Below, piece after piece: positions 1 to 9,534 of a DNA stretch of 64,000 nucleotides. The notes beneath the pieces are model-generated. The model ran no database searches and had not been told where the DNA came from. It saw nothing but the letters and a program-made list of their open reading frames with translations. The DNA is from Synergistaceae bacterium. Lineage in GTDB: Bacteria > Synergistota > Synergistia > Synergistales > Aminobacteriaceae. The DNA is taken from positions 166,361-230,360 of the forward strand of contig JAFSSM010000021.1 in assembly GCA_017451025.1 (NCBI GenBank). The letters are read 5' to 3'. Position 1 is the stretch's first letter; each line of letters opens with the position of its first letter. Both the position numbers and the translations under genes were made by a program.

Positions 1-564
1 CTCTGCACGCGTCATTCCTGTTTGGCTAAGAATCCTGTTGATTTCCGACTCGCTGAGATTGTTTATGCTCTTAACATCATTGGGGTAATTTTCTTCCGTA
101 ACCTCTGATGTCGGATTTGCACCGGAAAAATCAAGCACCATTTCGCGGTTGTCCGGTGTCGTGATTCTGAGGCTCAATGCCGCAAAATTGAGGTCCCTTC
201 CGCTGTGAGAATATGCCACGATGTACCCGCACCCGGACTGAAGCGCGATATTCTGCACAAACTCGTGATTAGCGTTCAAGTCATTATTCGTGATGACCTT
301 GTAGAAATTCACGTCGTTGGTGTTCGCGCCGTAATCTCCATCAGCATACGAATCCGGAACTGGCGCGTAATTGAACACCGCCGGCACACCGTTAGCGTCA
401 GACGCAAGAACATTGTTGACCACTCTTGTAACTGCGGCCTGTCTCGCCTGCTCTTCCTGTTCTTCCCGAGAATCTGTGTCCTGATCCTCCACGAAGTTGT
501 TGCTGCCTCCTCCGCAACCGCCAAATATCAACGCCGCCGCGAGGCACAACACCAAAAGTTTCAT
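1..564 (-). CDS. Secreted lipoprotein, C-terminus beyond window edge
   Basis: The frame is open from an ATG at 564 down to base 1 (188 codons, no stop), so the C-terminus lies outside the window. The N-terminus is a short hydrophobic signal followed by a lipobox-like FGGC, then a Gly/Ser/Asn and Asp/Glu/Gln-rich linker. The mature part contains no motif I recognise. A ribosome site is poor: an AAAGGA lies about 24 bases upstream. It shares the GGCGG-Ser/Asn start of the next seven minus-strand genes but not their LNGTKW domain, so it is a lipoprotein of unknown function. Confidence 0.75.
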   Translation of the reverse strand, partial: MKLLVLCLAAALIFGGCGGGSNNFVEDQDTDSREEQEEQARQAAVTRVVNNVLASDANGVPAVFNYAPVPDSYADGDYGANTNDVNFYKVITNNDLNANHEFVQNIALQSGCGYIVAYSHSGRDLNFAALSLRITTPDNREMVLDFSGANPTSEVTEENYPNDVKSINNLSESEINRILSQTGMTRAE

Positions 565-593
565 GTACTTTATTCCGCAAAAATCCTTTCTGT

Positions 594-633
594 GAAAAAA
601 TGCTCCCCTCCTAACTGAATTAAGAGAGGAGCA
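594..633 (-). terminator. Rho-independent terminator, minus strand
   Basis: A 10-bp arm (bases 601-610) pairs with bases 624-633 (TGCTCCTCTC with GAGGGGAGCA on the minus strand, one mismatch or wobble). It is followed on the minus strand by a run of T. It lies just after the stop of the 1007-residue lipoprotein gene and before the next minus-strand gene. Confidence 0.7.
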
Positions 634-674
634 GCAAAATACACCACTCTTAACGCCGAACTAACGCCTGACGT

Positions 675-3600
675 TTACTCAAGCCCGTCGAACGGATAAT
701 CCTCACCGTTCATCTTGATGGACTGACCCTTGATCGTCCAGTCCGCATCCCTCAGATGTGCGGATTCAAACTCGAACCTGGCCTCCAGCTTGCCGACTGC
801 AGGCACGTTCACAACTTCGCGCTTATTATCCATCTTCGCGCTATCAGCCGTTGATTTGACCCAGATTTTGCAGAATCTCGCCCTGTCGGTTGATTTGTCA
901 GTCGATGCAATTATTGTTGCGGGGCCTGCACTGGCAAGATAATCTCCCTGGCCTGACTTGTGATCTTGATGCCAATGCGCCCATCCGCCGCCGCTACGCT
1001 CAGTAGCCTTGCTGTAGTACCGCCTTGCAGATATACCGCCTGCATTGATGTCAGCAGTTACGAACTCGCTTTGATCGAACGTGTCATATCCGCTCTCGCC
1101 GCCGCTTGGTGCACCGTAGGGCATCGTATCCATGACCTCTTCCTTCTCAGCTGTCTTCGTCTTGCCGTTATAGGACTTCCTGAGGGCTTCGTAGGTGGCC
1201 TTCTCGTTTCTCTGAGCCACCATCAGCTTCTTGTAGAACGTGTAGCGGTCAGAATACATCCTGAAAATCTCGTCCACTCTTTCCAGTTCGGCCATTGTCG
1301 GAGCAAATTCATCACCCGACGTATAGAACCTGTTGCCCTTGCCCGTAACGTCTGATATTACAGCCTCGAAATCTGCGGCAGCATCGCTCAGCCTCTTATT
1401 CCTGGTAGGAATGGCCATCGCCTCGTTCCAATGCCCTCTGGTCTCAGCAAGAATAGCGTTGAACCGTCCGATATCCTTGAGCTTGGTCGCAGGAACAGGA
1501 ACGTATCCCTGAGCAACGTAATCATCAGTTACGCCTGTGCCGATCTGCATCTCATGAACCATAGCGATATCGAAAATCGAACGCCATCTCTTCAGCCTGA
1601 CCCTTATAGGTGCGTAGGATTCGGGATTTACATCTTTGGCGAGCTTGTTGCGGAAGTTCATCAACTCAGTGAACACTTGGGAAATGCCTGCTGTTGACGC
1701 AGCGTAGTCACCGCTGTGTGTAATACCAAGTTCAATAGGCTGCTTGCCCATTCCGTTAGTTACTATTCTGATTGTTACCTGTGCATTGGACTCCTTCAGA
1801 GCATCAGAAACTTCATGACCGATGTCTGCACTGGCTTTTGTATCTTTGGCATCCATAGTTGCCTGAATTTTTGTCTTGAGCTTCGTAAGCTGCTCGCTGG
1901 TCTCCGTAGTGATGGAGATATACGCGTCAAAGAATGCTCCGTACTGATAGCCTGCAACGAAGTAATCGCCGAAGTTGTTCCTGAATCTGTGGGCCGGCAT
2001 TTTCTCGATCCAGTCCATGATTGTGGGCAGGGCTGCACCACTCACAGAAGCTTCTTCTATTACTTCGTCCTCATACTCATCCGCAGGGTTGCTCGGAGTC
2101 TTGGGCTGTCTCATGCTGAGATCCTTGTACAGCAAATTCCTGTAAGTGTTCTCCGAGAATAAGCGGTACTTCGTCTCGACTTCCTCATAATGGATGACAT
2201 AGTTCGTTGACGTTAGGCCGTACTTAAAGTTCTTCGTTGACTCCACTGATGCGCTGGCACCCATTGAGTTCTTCGACATGCTGACCCTGCCGTTCGTGTT
2301 GGACATTGCCTCTGCTTCGGTACGCGTGGATACGAATGTACCAGTGTAATACGTCTTGACCGAAGGAACCGACTTCGCATACTTTGCCTCGCTTGGAGCA
2401 AGTTTCTCGTCAAAACCTGGCATCCTGACTCCGCCGATCGGGGACAGGTTGGTTATCGCGAAGAAGCCTGCACCGAGCGAATATGTCTCGTCATAAGGTA
2501 TGCCGGTCATTTCCGCCGGAATCTCGGAATAGTCGTAGTTAGCTACATCGAGTTTCTTGTTGCTGGTGTATGAATTGTCCGCTCCGTAGTATTCAATTCC
2601 GTATGCGTCGTCGCCCTCACCGTAGGTTTCGCCGTACTCTGCCTCCTCTGAACTGTTGTCGACTGCTACAAGACCGAGCTTGTCCTGTACTCTGTCGAGC
2701 CATCTGTTATATGGATCGCTCTCTTCTTCTGTTGCGGAAGCGAATACGTTCAGCGCAGAAGCATAGACTCCGCTTGACCTGGCTGCATCTGAAGTCCTGA
2801 CTATCTGGTTGTAGCTATTATTGTCGAGTTTCCACAGCTCTTTTCTCAGCTGGATCAAGTCCTCAATGTTAATCGGCTCTGTCTTTTTGCCGTCAACATC
2901 AACAAATTTGTACTGCGTGTGATGTCCGGTGTCGCCGTTAGCATCGCGTACTTCCTCGAAGATGAAGAGCATGCAGGAAGTATCGATGTCGTATGTATCG
3001 GAGCTTTCGACATCTTCACTGTCGACGAAGGCCGTTGAAGGTTCTGCGTCGGCAACCCTGATCAGGTACTCACCTGCAGTTTTCGGAGTGAAGGTGTAGC
3101 AGATAATCGAAGGGTGCTCCGGAGGATATGCCTTGACCGACACGTTGAGAGCTTCTGCTTCAAGTTCAGGAAGCTCCGCGTTTTCGGGGTCATAGATCTT
3201 CAGGCGGGGATTAACTGCCTCTAATGCCTCTGCCAGATTCTTCGAGAACATTATTGTGTACTCTTTTCCGGCCTCGAGTGCAACTGTGAAGGTGTTGGGT
3301 TCTTCCTGCATTCTGAGTTCTGATAGAGTCAGCACTGCAGGAACCGTAATCTTCATAGCCGCAGCCTCAATCATAGCTGACGAGGAGAACATACCGCCGA
3401 CATATGCCGTTGCGTGAGAGCTGTCGAGGTCATAGTGCGGAATGCTGGAGAGATCGACAAAGTCGGGTATGCCGTTTCCGTCTGTGTCCATGTTGTGGTC
3501 GAGGTTGAGGACTGTTTCGGACGCAGCAGCATCAGTGTTGCCCTGATTGTTGGGCTGGTTGTTGGTGTTGCCGTTGTTGTTGGCGGTGTCGTCGCTGAAG

Positions 3601-3698
3601 GAATTTGAGCTGCTTCCTCCGCATCCGCCTGCAGAGACGGCAGCCCAGAACGCCAGAACCGCGAACAGCCACATAAAACGCTTAATACTGTGTTTCAT
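675..3698 (-). CDS. Large secreted lipoprotein of unknown function (1007 aa)
   Basis: The signal peptide (residues about 1-25) ends in a lipobox-like SAGGC and is followed by a Ser/Asn/Gln-rich low-complexity linker. A DTDGNGIPDF segment near residue 72 resembles a calcium-binding thrombospondin type-3/EF-hand loop. Residues about 140-215 read like a beta-rich pre-peptidase C-terminal domain (EAGKEYTI ... AGEYLIRVAD), a domain common on secreted proteins. The remainder is unrecognised; no protease active site was seen. The strong AAAGGAGG site before the ATG at 3698 is shared with the following lipoprotein genes. A surface-exposed or periplasm-facing structural or binding role is inference. 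Confidence 0.8.
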   Translation of the reverse strand: MKHSIKRFMWLFAVLAFWAAVSAGGCGGSSSNSFSDDTANNNGNTNNQPNNQGNTDAAASETVLNLDHNMDTDGNGIPDFVDLSSIPHYDLDSSHATAYVGGMFSSSAMIEAAAMKITVPAVLTLSELRMQEEPNTFTVALEAGKEYTIMFSKNLAEALEAVNPRLKIYDPENAELPELEAEALNVSVKAYPPEHPSIICYTFTPKTAGEYLIRVADAEPSTAFVDSEDVESSDTYDIDTSCMLFIFEEVRDANGDTGHHTQYKFVDVDGKKTEPINIEDLIQLRKELWKLDNNSYNQIVRTSDAARSSGVYASALNVFASATEEESDPYNRWLDRVQDKLGLVAVDNSSEEAEYGETYGEGDDAYGIEYYGADNSYTSNKKLDVANYDYSEIPAEMTGIPYDETYSLGAGFFAITNLSPIGGVRMPGFDEKLAPSEAKYAKSVPSVKTYYTGTFVSTRTEAEAMSNTNGRVSMSKNSMGASASVESTKNFKYGLTSTNYVIHYEEVETKYRLFSENTYRNLLYKDLSMRQPKTPSNPADEYEDEVIEEASVSGAALPTIMDWIEKMPAHRFRNNFGDYFVAGYQYGAFFDAYISITTETSEQLTKLKTKIQATMDAKDTKASADIGHEVSDALKESNAQVTIRIVTNGMGKQPIELGITHSGDYAASTAGISQVFTELMNFRNKLAKDVNPESYAPIRVRLKRWRSIFDIAMVHEMQIGTGVTDDYVAQGYVPVPATKLKDIGRFNAILAETRGHWNEAMAIPTRNKRLSDAAADFEAVISDVTGKGNRFYTSGDEFAPTMAELERVDEIFRMYSDRYTFYKKLMVAQRNEKATYEALRKSYNGKTKTAEKEEVMDTMPYGAPSGGESGYDTFDQSEFVTADINAGGISARRYYSKATERSGGGWAHWHQDHKSGQGDYLASAGPATIIASTDKSTDRARFCKIWVKSTADSAKMDNKREVVNVPAVGKLEARFEFESAHLRDADWTIKGQSIKMNGEDYPFDGLE

Positions 3699-3728
3699 AA
3701 AAGAATACCTCCTTTAATTTTTTTGCTA

Positions 3729-4376
3729 TTAGTCATGCGAGACATTAACAAGACAACCGGCTACTGTGTACTCTGCGTTCTGATCTTTGCGCTCGTTGAA
3801 GAAGTACAGCTCGTCAGAGTTAAGTTCGAACTCCAGAGTATAAGTATTTCCGTCATATCCTGTTGCCTGGTAAACATAGCCTTTTCCTTCTGACCCCTTG
3901 CCCTTGTAGGTGTATACAGCAGGCATTATGAGGTTAAGACGGCCCACGCTTTCGAACGGATAGGTCTGTTTGAAAAATTCCGCAGAAATCGGCTCAAAAG
4001 TAAACGAGGTAGGATTCTTGCCCGCGTCGAAAGCCGCTAATGCCAGAGTGCCGTTACCATACGCCTTGATTCTGAAATTTGTACCTGGTGCGCTGATTGT
4101 GTCCTTGTTAGCCTCATGCGTACCGGACAAGTTCATAGGGAAACTGTAGATGACCTGAATGTTATATTGGTCGAGAGTCCACTGGCCGCTGAGCGTCTCG
4201 AAAACCGGATCCTCAAAGTCGTTCCTGCCGCCGTAGTCCTCGTCATCAGGATTATTAACAACATTTTCGTTGGCAGTGTCTGAGCCGCCGGAAGAACTGC
4301 TTCCTCCGCATCCTCCGACGGATACTGCCGCCCAGAACACCAACACCACAACTAACCACAGAAAATTGCGCTTCAC
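3729..4376 (-). CDS. Paralogous lipoprotein of the array (215 aa)
   Basis: The N-terminus MKRNFLWLVVVLVFWAAVS leads to a lipobox-like VGGC and a Ser/Gly linker, an acidic DDEDYGG spacer, then a single beta-rich domain starting LSGQWTL, a variant of the LNGTKW opening found in its neighbours. The signal peptide is nearly identical to that of the next upstream gene, which shows recent duplication. An AAAGGAGG site precedes the ATG. It is one of seven tandem, same-strand members; no enzyme motif is visible. The domain is more divergent than in the neighbours. Confidence 0.8.
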   Translation of the reverse strand: MKRNFLWLVVVLVFWAAVSVGGCGGSSSSGGSDTANENVVNNPDDEDYGGRNDFEDPVFETLSGQWTLDQYNIQVIYSFPMNLSGTHEANKDTISAPGTNFRIKAYGNGTLALAAFDAGKNPTSFTFEPISAEFFKQTYPFESVGRLNLIMPAVYTYKGKGSEGKGYVYQATGYDGNTYTLEFELNSDELYFFNERKDQNAEYTVAGCLVNVSHD

Positions 4377-4390
4377 AAAAAAAACCTCCT

Positions 4391-5050
4391 TTAGTATGCC
4401 TGGATTAGATGAACCCAGCTCTGATAGTGATTATTCGAACTATCCGTTGCCTGCAGCAGACAGGTTATCCAAAGCTCTTTGTAGTTAGGATACCTACCTA
4501 TGATTTGGATAGCTTCAGTCATAACCCCGTCCCTATTCACGTAAGACTCGTAATTGTAAGCTGACTGCTTGTAAGTCGGCTTTACGAAACCGCTTGCGGG
4601 TAAAATGATAACTGCCAGCTTATACAGCCCCTCATCATAAAAACTCGTTTTGAGCGGCTCGTAAGAGTAGCTGCGCGAATTTTCATTAAACAACATGAAT
4701 GAATCATCAGTTGTCATAAGACTCCAAGTTGTATCGTAGTAGAAATTATATTCCCCAACTTGAAGTTTTCGTGAGGCACCGTTTGCACTTACGCTGTGCA
4801 CCAAAACCTTATTAACCTTCCATTTAGTGCCGTTCAGCAGGGACAAATCATTGACTACCTCGAACCCGTCGCCATAATCGCCGCTCTCAGTGGTCGGATC
4901 AATGTCTACGCTCTCGGGGAGAGGGGCCATGTAGGCATTGGACGATTCGGAGTCGTCTGACGAATTACTGCTGCTTCCGCCACATCCTCCGACAGATACT
5001 GCCGCCCAAAACACCAAAACAACAACTAACCATAAATAATTGCGCTTCAT
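4391..5050 (-). CDS. Paralogous LNGTKW-type lipoprotein (219 aa)
   Basis: It has a signal peptide and lipobox-like VGGC, a Ser/Asn/Asp linker, a DYGDG spacer, then the array domain: LNGTKW (about residue 74), DSFMLF, a PLKTSF strand, a hydrophobic AVIILPASGF strand, a NRDGVMTEAIQIIGRY strand, and the ending DSSNNHYQSWVHL. This is the best-preserved example of the single-domain form and a useful reference for the broken copies. The function is unknown; surface display through a lipid anchor is inferred from the lipobox. Confidence 0.82.
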   Translation of the reverse strand: MKRNYLWLVVVLVFWAAVSVGGCGGSSSNSSDDSESSNAYMAPLPESVDIDPTTESGDYGDGFEVVNDLSLLNGTKWKVNKVLVHSVSANGASRKLQVGEYNFYYDTTWSLMTTDDSFMLFNENSRSYSYEPLKTSFYDEGLYKLAVIILPASGFVKPTYKQSAYNYESYVNRDGVMTEAIQIIGRYPNYKELWITCLLQATDSSNNHYQSWVHLIQAY

Positions 5051-5068
5051 AAAAAAGCCTCCTTTAAT

Positions 5069-5803
5069 TTAATAATACCACCATGGAGTCAGCTGAACCC
5101 AGCTCTGATAGTGGTTATTCGAACTGTCCGTTTCCTGCAGCAGGCAGGTGATCCAAATGCTGTTGACTACAGGGTCTGCGTCGTCATATTCCCCTATGAT
5201 ACTTATAGCTTCTTTCAAAACACCGTCCCTGTTTACTGATGCCTCGTAATTATAAGTCGACCGCGAGTCCGTCGGCTTTAAGAAGTCGTCAGCACACAGA
5301 ATAATAACTGCTGTCTTGGTAAGTCCCTCATCAGCAAAGTCAACAGTTATCGGCTCTCTAAAGAATTGTCCCTTGTCAGACATCACAGAGAAGGAATCAC
5401 TCTGACCCTCACTTGACCAATGAGTCTGAGCCTCAATCGTCAAATATAAGAAATCGAAATTTCTCTTAGTGATAGTAACCTTTCGTGAGGAGTTTTGAGA
5501 TACACTCTTCACCAAAATTTTGTTAATCCTCCATTTTGTGCCCGCCAGATCATTCAATTTATTGGGCAAAGGCAAATGGAAGTTGTCGTAGTTTATTGCG
5601 CCGTAATCTCCGCTCTCAGTGGTCGGGTCAATGTCTACGCTCTCGGTATCCGTCTCAATGTCTGCGCTATCGGGTAGAGGTGCCATGTAGGCATTGGACG
5701 ATTCTGATTCGTCGGACGAATTACTACTGCTTCCGCCGCAACCGCCAGTAGTGGCGATGCAGAACACCGCAACAACAAATAATCATAAATAATTGCGCTT
5801 CAT
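5069..5803 (-). pseudogene. LNGTKW-type lipoprotein with nonsense codon in signal peptide
   Basis: Starting from the ATG at 5803 behind AAAGGAGG, the peptide reads MKRNYL and then meets TGA at 5783-5785 exactly where the intact paralog at 4391-5050 has TGG (Trp). The frame then stays open for the rest of the signal peptide, the lipobox-like TGGC, the linker and a complete domain ending DSSNNHYQSWVQL. One base change thus separates it from an intact gene. An internal ATG at 5767 exists, but starting there would drop half of the signal peptide and has no ribosome site. It is probably a young pseudogene or a silenced copy. Confidence 0.8.
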
Positions 5804-5909
5804 AAAAAAACCTCCTTTAATTTATCGACGCTAAGATCAATTGACTCGTGTAGAAGTTTACACTAAAAGGACTCTCATCAACAACATCACGCTTGGAGTT
5901 ACTAAAGAT

Positions 5910-6488
5910 TTAAATCCTAAGCCTATTGGTGTCGGAATCACGACCGTAATTAAGTATAACTTCACGCGTCATTCTTCCTGTATTCATCTTTGCCTCGAAA
6001 CGCATTCCTCCTGATTCTTCGAACCCATCAGCTGCCTGAATGACAGGTATTGTTACAGTATGACCATGATCATCGATTGTTACAGTTAAAGGCTCGTTAT
6101 GGTACTGGCCTGTTTCATCAACAAGAGCGAACGAATCATTGGTTGTAACAAAAGTAAACTCTGAGATATTGAAGTTATACTGAGTCTCAGGAATTATTTC
6201 TGTTATACCGTCCACATAGGCGTACATAATTCTCCATTTTGTGCCGTTCAGCTCGGCCAACTTATTAGGCTTCACGGCCTCGTCCTCGTAGTCGTAGTCG
6301 TAATCGTCATCGTCGTCGTCATCAGGATCGGTGTGGCCGTAATCGCCGTTCTCAGGGTTATGCGCAAAGTTCTCATTTGCTGTGTCCGATCCGCCGGAAG
6401 AACTGCTGCCTCCGCAACCTCCAGTGCTGAGGATGCAGAACATCAACACGACAATTAACCACACAAAAATGATTCTGCTATGTTTCAC
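5910..6488 (-). CDS. Paralogous LNGTKW-type lipoprotein, acidic linker (192 aa)
   Basis: I chose the GTG at 6488, nine bases after AAAGGAGGG; a TTG one codon upstream is an alternative. It has a signal peptide, lipobox-like TGGC, a Ser/Gly linker and a very acidic stretch (seven Asp followed by alternating Asp/Tyr) encoded by a GTC/GTA-type trinucleotide run that could vary in length without breaking the frame. The array domain follows (LNGTKWRI, DSFALVDE, PLTVTIDD, VTIPVIQAADGF). The ending is shorter than in the 4391-5050 paralog and lacks the NHYQSW strand, so the C-terminus may be truncated. Confidence 0.75.
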   Translation of the reverse strand: MKHSRIIFVWLIVVLMFCILSTGGCGGSSSSGGSDTANENFAHNPENGDYGHTDPDDDDDDDYDYDYEDEAVKPNKLAELNGTKWRIMYAYVDGITEIIPETQYNFNISEFTFVTTNDSFALVDETGQYHNEPLTVTIDDHGHTVTIPVIQAADGFEESGGMRFEAKMNTGRMTREVILNYGRDSDTNRLRI

Positions 6489-6504
6489 CAAATAAAACCC
6501 TCCT

Positions 6505-7111
6505 TTAATCTGCAGGCAGCAATACAACTTCTGTCTGGTAGCTGCGAAGGCCGCTGTCATCGACGGCATCTCCCCATGAGAACCCCATGATTTGAATTAG
6601 ACTGCGGTCATAGGCTATGGCTATAGCTTCGGTTTCCTGTATTCATCTCCGCTACGTATAAACGTGATTGTTGTTTTTTGAACCCTCCGGCAGCCTGAAT
6701 AATAGGGATCGTTACAGTATGACCATCATCGTCAGCCTCAACAGTGAGTACCTCGTTATGGTATTGGCCTGCTTCGTCCATCACAGTGAATGAATCGTTT
6801 GTTGTAACCAACGTGAACTTCGTGAAATTGAAGTTGTACTTGCTAACAGGAAGCCTCCAATATGATGCCTCACCATTCGCATCACGTGCACTACGAATCA
6901 CATCGAGCGTACTAATTCTCCACTTCGTGCCGTTCAGCGAAACCAAATCAACCCTATCACTGCCGCCGTAATCATCGCTCTCAGGAGTCGGTGCGATGTC
7001 TCCGCTTGTTGGAGCTGAATCATCGGAAGAACTGCTGCCTCCGCCACAGCCTCCAGAAGCACAGACACAGAACGCCAACACTAGGAAAATCCACAAAAGA
7101 TTGCGTTTTAT
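6505..7111 (-). pseudogene. LNGTKW-type lipoprotein with lost start codon and frameshift
   Basis: By alignment with the paralogs the gene should start at 7111, but the codon there is ATA (ATAAAACGCAAT against ATGAAGCGCAAT in the paralogs). The nearest alternative start would cut the signal peptide. The domain is intact through VTIPIIQAAGGF and EMNTGN; then, near 6640, the reading frame breaks and stops at 6608. In the next frame the expected ending continues (TEAIAIAYDRS ... SYQTEVVLLPAD) to a TAA at 6505-6507. Two independent lesions make it a pseudogene. Confidence 0.75.
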
Positions 7112-7123
7112 GTCAATACTCTC

Positions 7124-7738
7124 CTAATTCACTTGCTCAAATTCCGTAGTAACAGTGTATGTGATGTTCCCATTACGAATGAAGACATTCTCGATTTGAA
7201 GCTCGCCCCATCCGATGGTAACTATTTCAGTTTCTCCGTTATCAAAGAATGCCTGATAGCGGCTGAAACCTGTCCTGACGAACTCATCAGCCGGCCTTAT
7301 AATCGGCAGTTCGTAAGTACCCAGAGAATCCTTGTACTTTATCGCGATAGTGTCGTTCCGGGCGTTTCCGCTGCTGTCCCGCCAAAATAGGTTGGCCCAG
7401 TCTGTAGCAAGCGTAACATCTGAACGCAGGAGGATATTATCGAGTTCCTCTGGAATCTCCCACCTTTCCAAGCCTTCCACTGTCTCCTGGCGGTTCGTCA
7501 TTCTCCATTTGGTGCCGTTAAGTTTCCCAAAAGCACTCCTGGCACTATAGTAATCGGTGCCTCCGCCGTAATCGTTGTCGCTGCCATAGTCTCCGCTAAC
7601 AGGATTCGTAGAGATGTTTCTGACGATCGGAGCTGAGTCATCAGAAGAATTGCTGCTGCCTCCACATCCTCCAGAAGCACAGACGCAGAACATCATCACG
7701 ACAATTAACCATAAAAAAACGCTTCTGCTGTGTTTCAT
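7124..7738 (-). CDS. Paralogous LNGTKW-type lipoprotein (204 aa)
   Basis: It has a signal peptide and lipobox-like SGGC, a Ser/Asp linker with DYGSDNDYGGG, then LNGTKWRM (about residue 73) and a domain that diverges from the others after it (DNILLRSD, DTIAIKYKDSLGTYELPIIRPADEF). AAAGGAGG precedes the ATG. It has the same architecture and strand as its neighbours; the sequence drift between copies suggests diversifying roles or relaxed constraint. Function unknown. Confidence 0.8.
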   Translation of the reverse strand: MKHSRSVFLWLIVVMMFCVCASGGCGGSSNSSDDSAPIVRNISTNPVSGDYGSDNDYGGGTDYYSARSAFGKLNGTKWRMTNRQETVEGLERWEIPEELDNILLRSDVTLATDWANLFWRDSSGNARNDTIAIKYKDSLGTYELPIIRPADEFVRTGFSRYQAFFDNGETEIVTIGWGELQIENVFIRNGNITYTVTTEFEQVN

Positions 7739-7767
7739 TAATAAAAACCTCCTTTAATTTGTCTGGA

Positions 7768-7857
7768 CTAAGCCAGCCTAACCTGATAATTCCTGAGCTG
7801 TTCGATGCGCTTACTAGACATAAATTCAGCACGCCGAACAGCTTCAAGAATCTGCAT
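7768..7857 (-). CDS. Possible 29-residue peptide between lipoprotein genes
   Basis: ATG at 7857 to TAG at 7768 encodes a charged, helix-prone peptide containing EAVRRAEFMSSKR, with AAGG three bases before the ATG. It fills the otherwise empty 138-bp gap between two lipoprotein genes. It may be a fragment of a lost gene or chance; there is no family evidence. Confidence 0.2.
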   Translation of the reverse strand: MQILEAVRRAEFMSSKRIEQLRNYQVRLA

Positions 7858-7876
7858 ACCTTGCTAATGCTCTGAG

Positions 7877-8976
7877 TTATTTGACAGGCATTAGATGAAG
7901 ATGCGTACCATATCTCACTCCGTCAACGCTGAATGTACTATCAATATTAACCTCACTAAACGGCCAATACTTCCCTACTATCTCAAGATATACGGTAGGG
8001 CCATTCGCAGTGCCGTCCGCTGCGATGCCCTCATAATCATAGAGAGTATTACTACTCTTCTTGATGCTGTAGCTCGTCCGTAAAAGAGGTACTGTTATCG
8101 TCTGGCCTGCTGAGGTGACGAATTTTGCTGTAACAGGATCAACGCGAGAAACACCGCGACTGTCCTTCCACCCCATAACATCACCCATAGCTGCTAGCGT
8201 CAGAGTTTTAGCATTGAGGGAATTTTTCACCATTTTGAGACTTTTGTAAGTGAGTCCGCTGCCTTCATTAGCCTGAGCAGAAATCACTTCCCATTTAGTA
8301 CCATCTAACTGGCTGAATTTGTCAGTAATATCAACCCAGTCATCGTTGCCGCCGTAATCATTGTCATCACCAGTTGAGGGCAGCAGCTCAATGTAAGACT
8401 GGTAGCTGTGAGTAACTCCATTGCTGTCCGCTCTGGTGAAAGTAATCCCGAAAGTTACCTCCAGAATGCTGGTATCCTGTCCAACGATACGGAGATGTTC
8501 AGCCGATGCCCTGTAACCATTAGCCGATACGTTCAATGAGGTCTGATGAGTCCATCCCTCAGCATCGATATACTGCTTGAATCCGGAAGCAGACTGTATT
8601 AATGGTACAGTTATCTCATTGCCTGCCGAATCCTTGAATCTCCCTGTTACCGCGTCATAAGGAGTATTGCTTGAGCTGTCCACTAAAGACAGAGCATCAC
8701 CATTTACAGAGAGCTTAATTTTTCCTGCGGGACTTATCTCAACAACTGAGAATGTTTCACTGCCTTCATCTGGCTTCACAAGGACTCTGCTGACCTGCCA
8801 TTCAGTTCCGTTCAGTGAGGGGAATCTGTCGATACTTTCTTCTTCACTATCAACATCGAAACCCTCTTCACTGCTAGAATCGTCCGAAGAACTGCTGCCA
8901 CCGCAGCCGCCAATACTTACAGCGAAAAACAGCATTACCGCCAAAACAACAAGTAAATACGAGAACTTACTTTTCT

Positions 8977-8980
<4 letters not shown>
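7877..8980 (-). CDS. Two-domain LNGTKW-type lipoprotein, head of the array (367 aa)
   Basis: It has a signal peptide and lipobox-like IGGC, a Ser/Asp/Glu linker, then two tandem copies of the array domain: LNGTEW at about residue 57 and LDGTKW at about residue 225, joined by a DDNDYGGNDDW spacer of the same kind that precedes the domain in the single-domain paralogs. The duplication or fusion therefore included the linker. The ATG at 8980 follows AAAGGTGGT; it also overlaps the TGA that ends the upstream leader ORF (ATGA at 8977-8980). This is the promoter-proximal member of the array, so the leader may control it and possibly the genes behind it. Confidence 0.8.
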
Positions 8981-9342
<362 letters not shown>

Positions 9343-9391
9343 GTATGCACTCCCCTCTATAAAAATATCTGCTGTGGATTTTAAGTAATGC

Positions 9392-9400
9392 ATTATAGCA
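9392..9400 (-). promoter_or_regulatory. Extended -10 promoter for the leader/lipoprotein array
   Basis: TGCTATAAT lies on the minus strand about 50 bp upstream of the leader ATG. The -35 position (around 9415-9420) is a weak match, which is usual for extended -10 promoters. The same TGCTATAAT occurs before tRNA-Arg (26823) and the GT4 gene (46535). Confidence 0.55.
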
Positions 9401-9534
9401 AAATTAAGGAAAAAATATTTATGTTGTTTTTCAGCAAATTTGCAAGATTAGCTTTGAGTAATGAGTGAGTTGATTTTTTGTCAAGCCTTTGGTGTAGAAT
9501 ATCAGGCAATTTCCATAGAGAGGCAGTGAGTTTC

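Noticed and set aside
5783..5785. UGA read as Trp or selenocysteine in the lipoprotein signal peptide
   Set aside because: TGA ends several intact genes here (for example at 58444 and 33622), so it is not reassigned, and selenocysteine in a signal peptide makes no sense. A nonsense mutation is simpler.
6290..6330. Trinucleotide run as another phase switch
   Set aside because: The Asp/Tyr run in the lipoprotein is in units of three, so length changes would alter the protein but not the frame.
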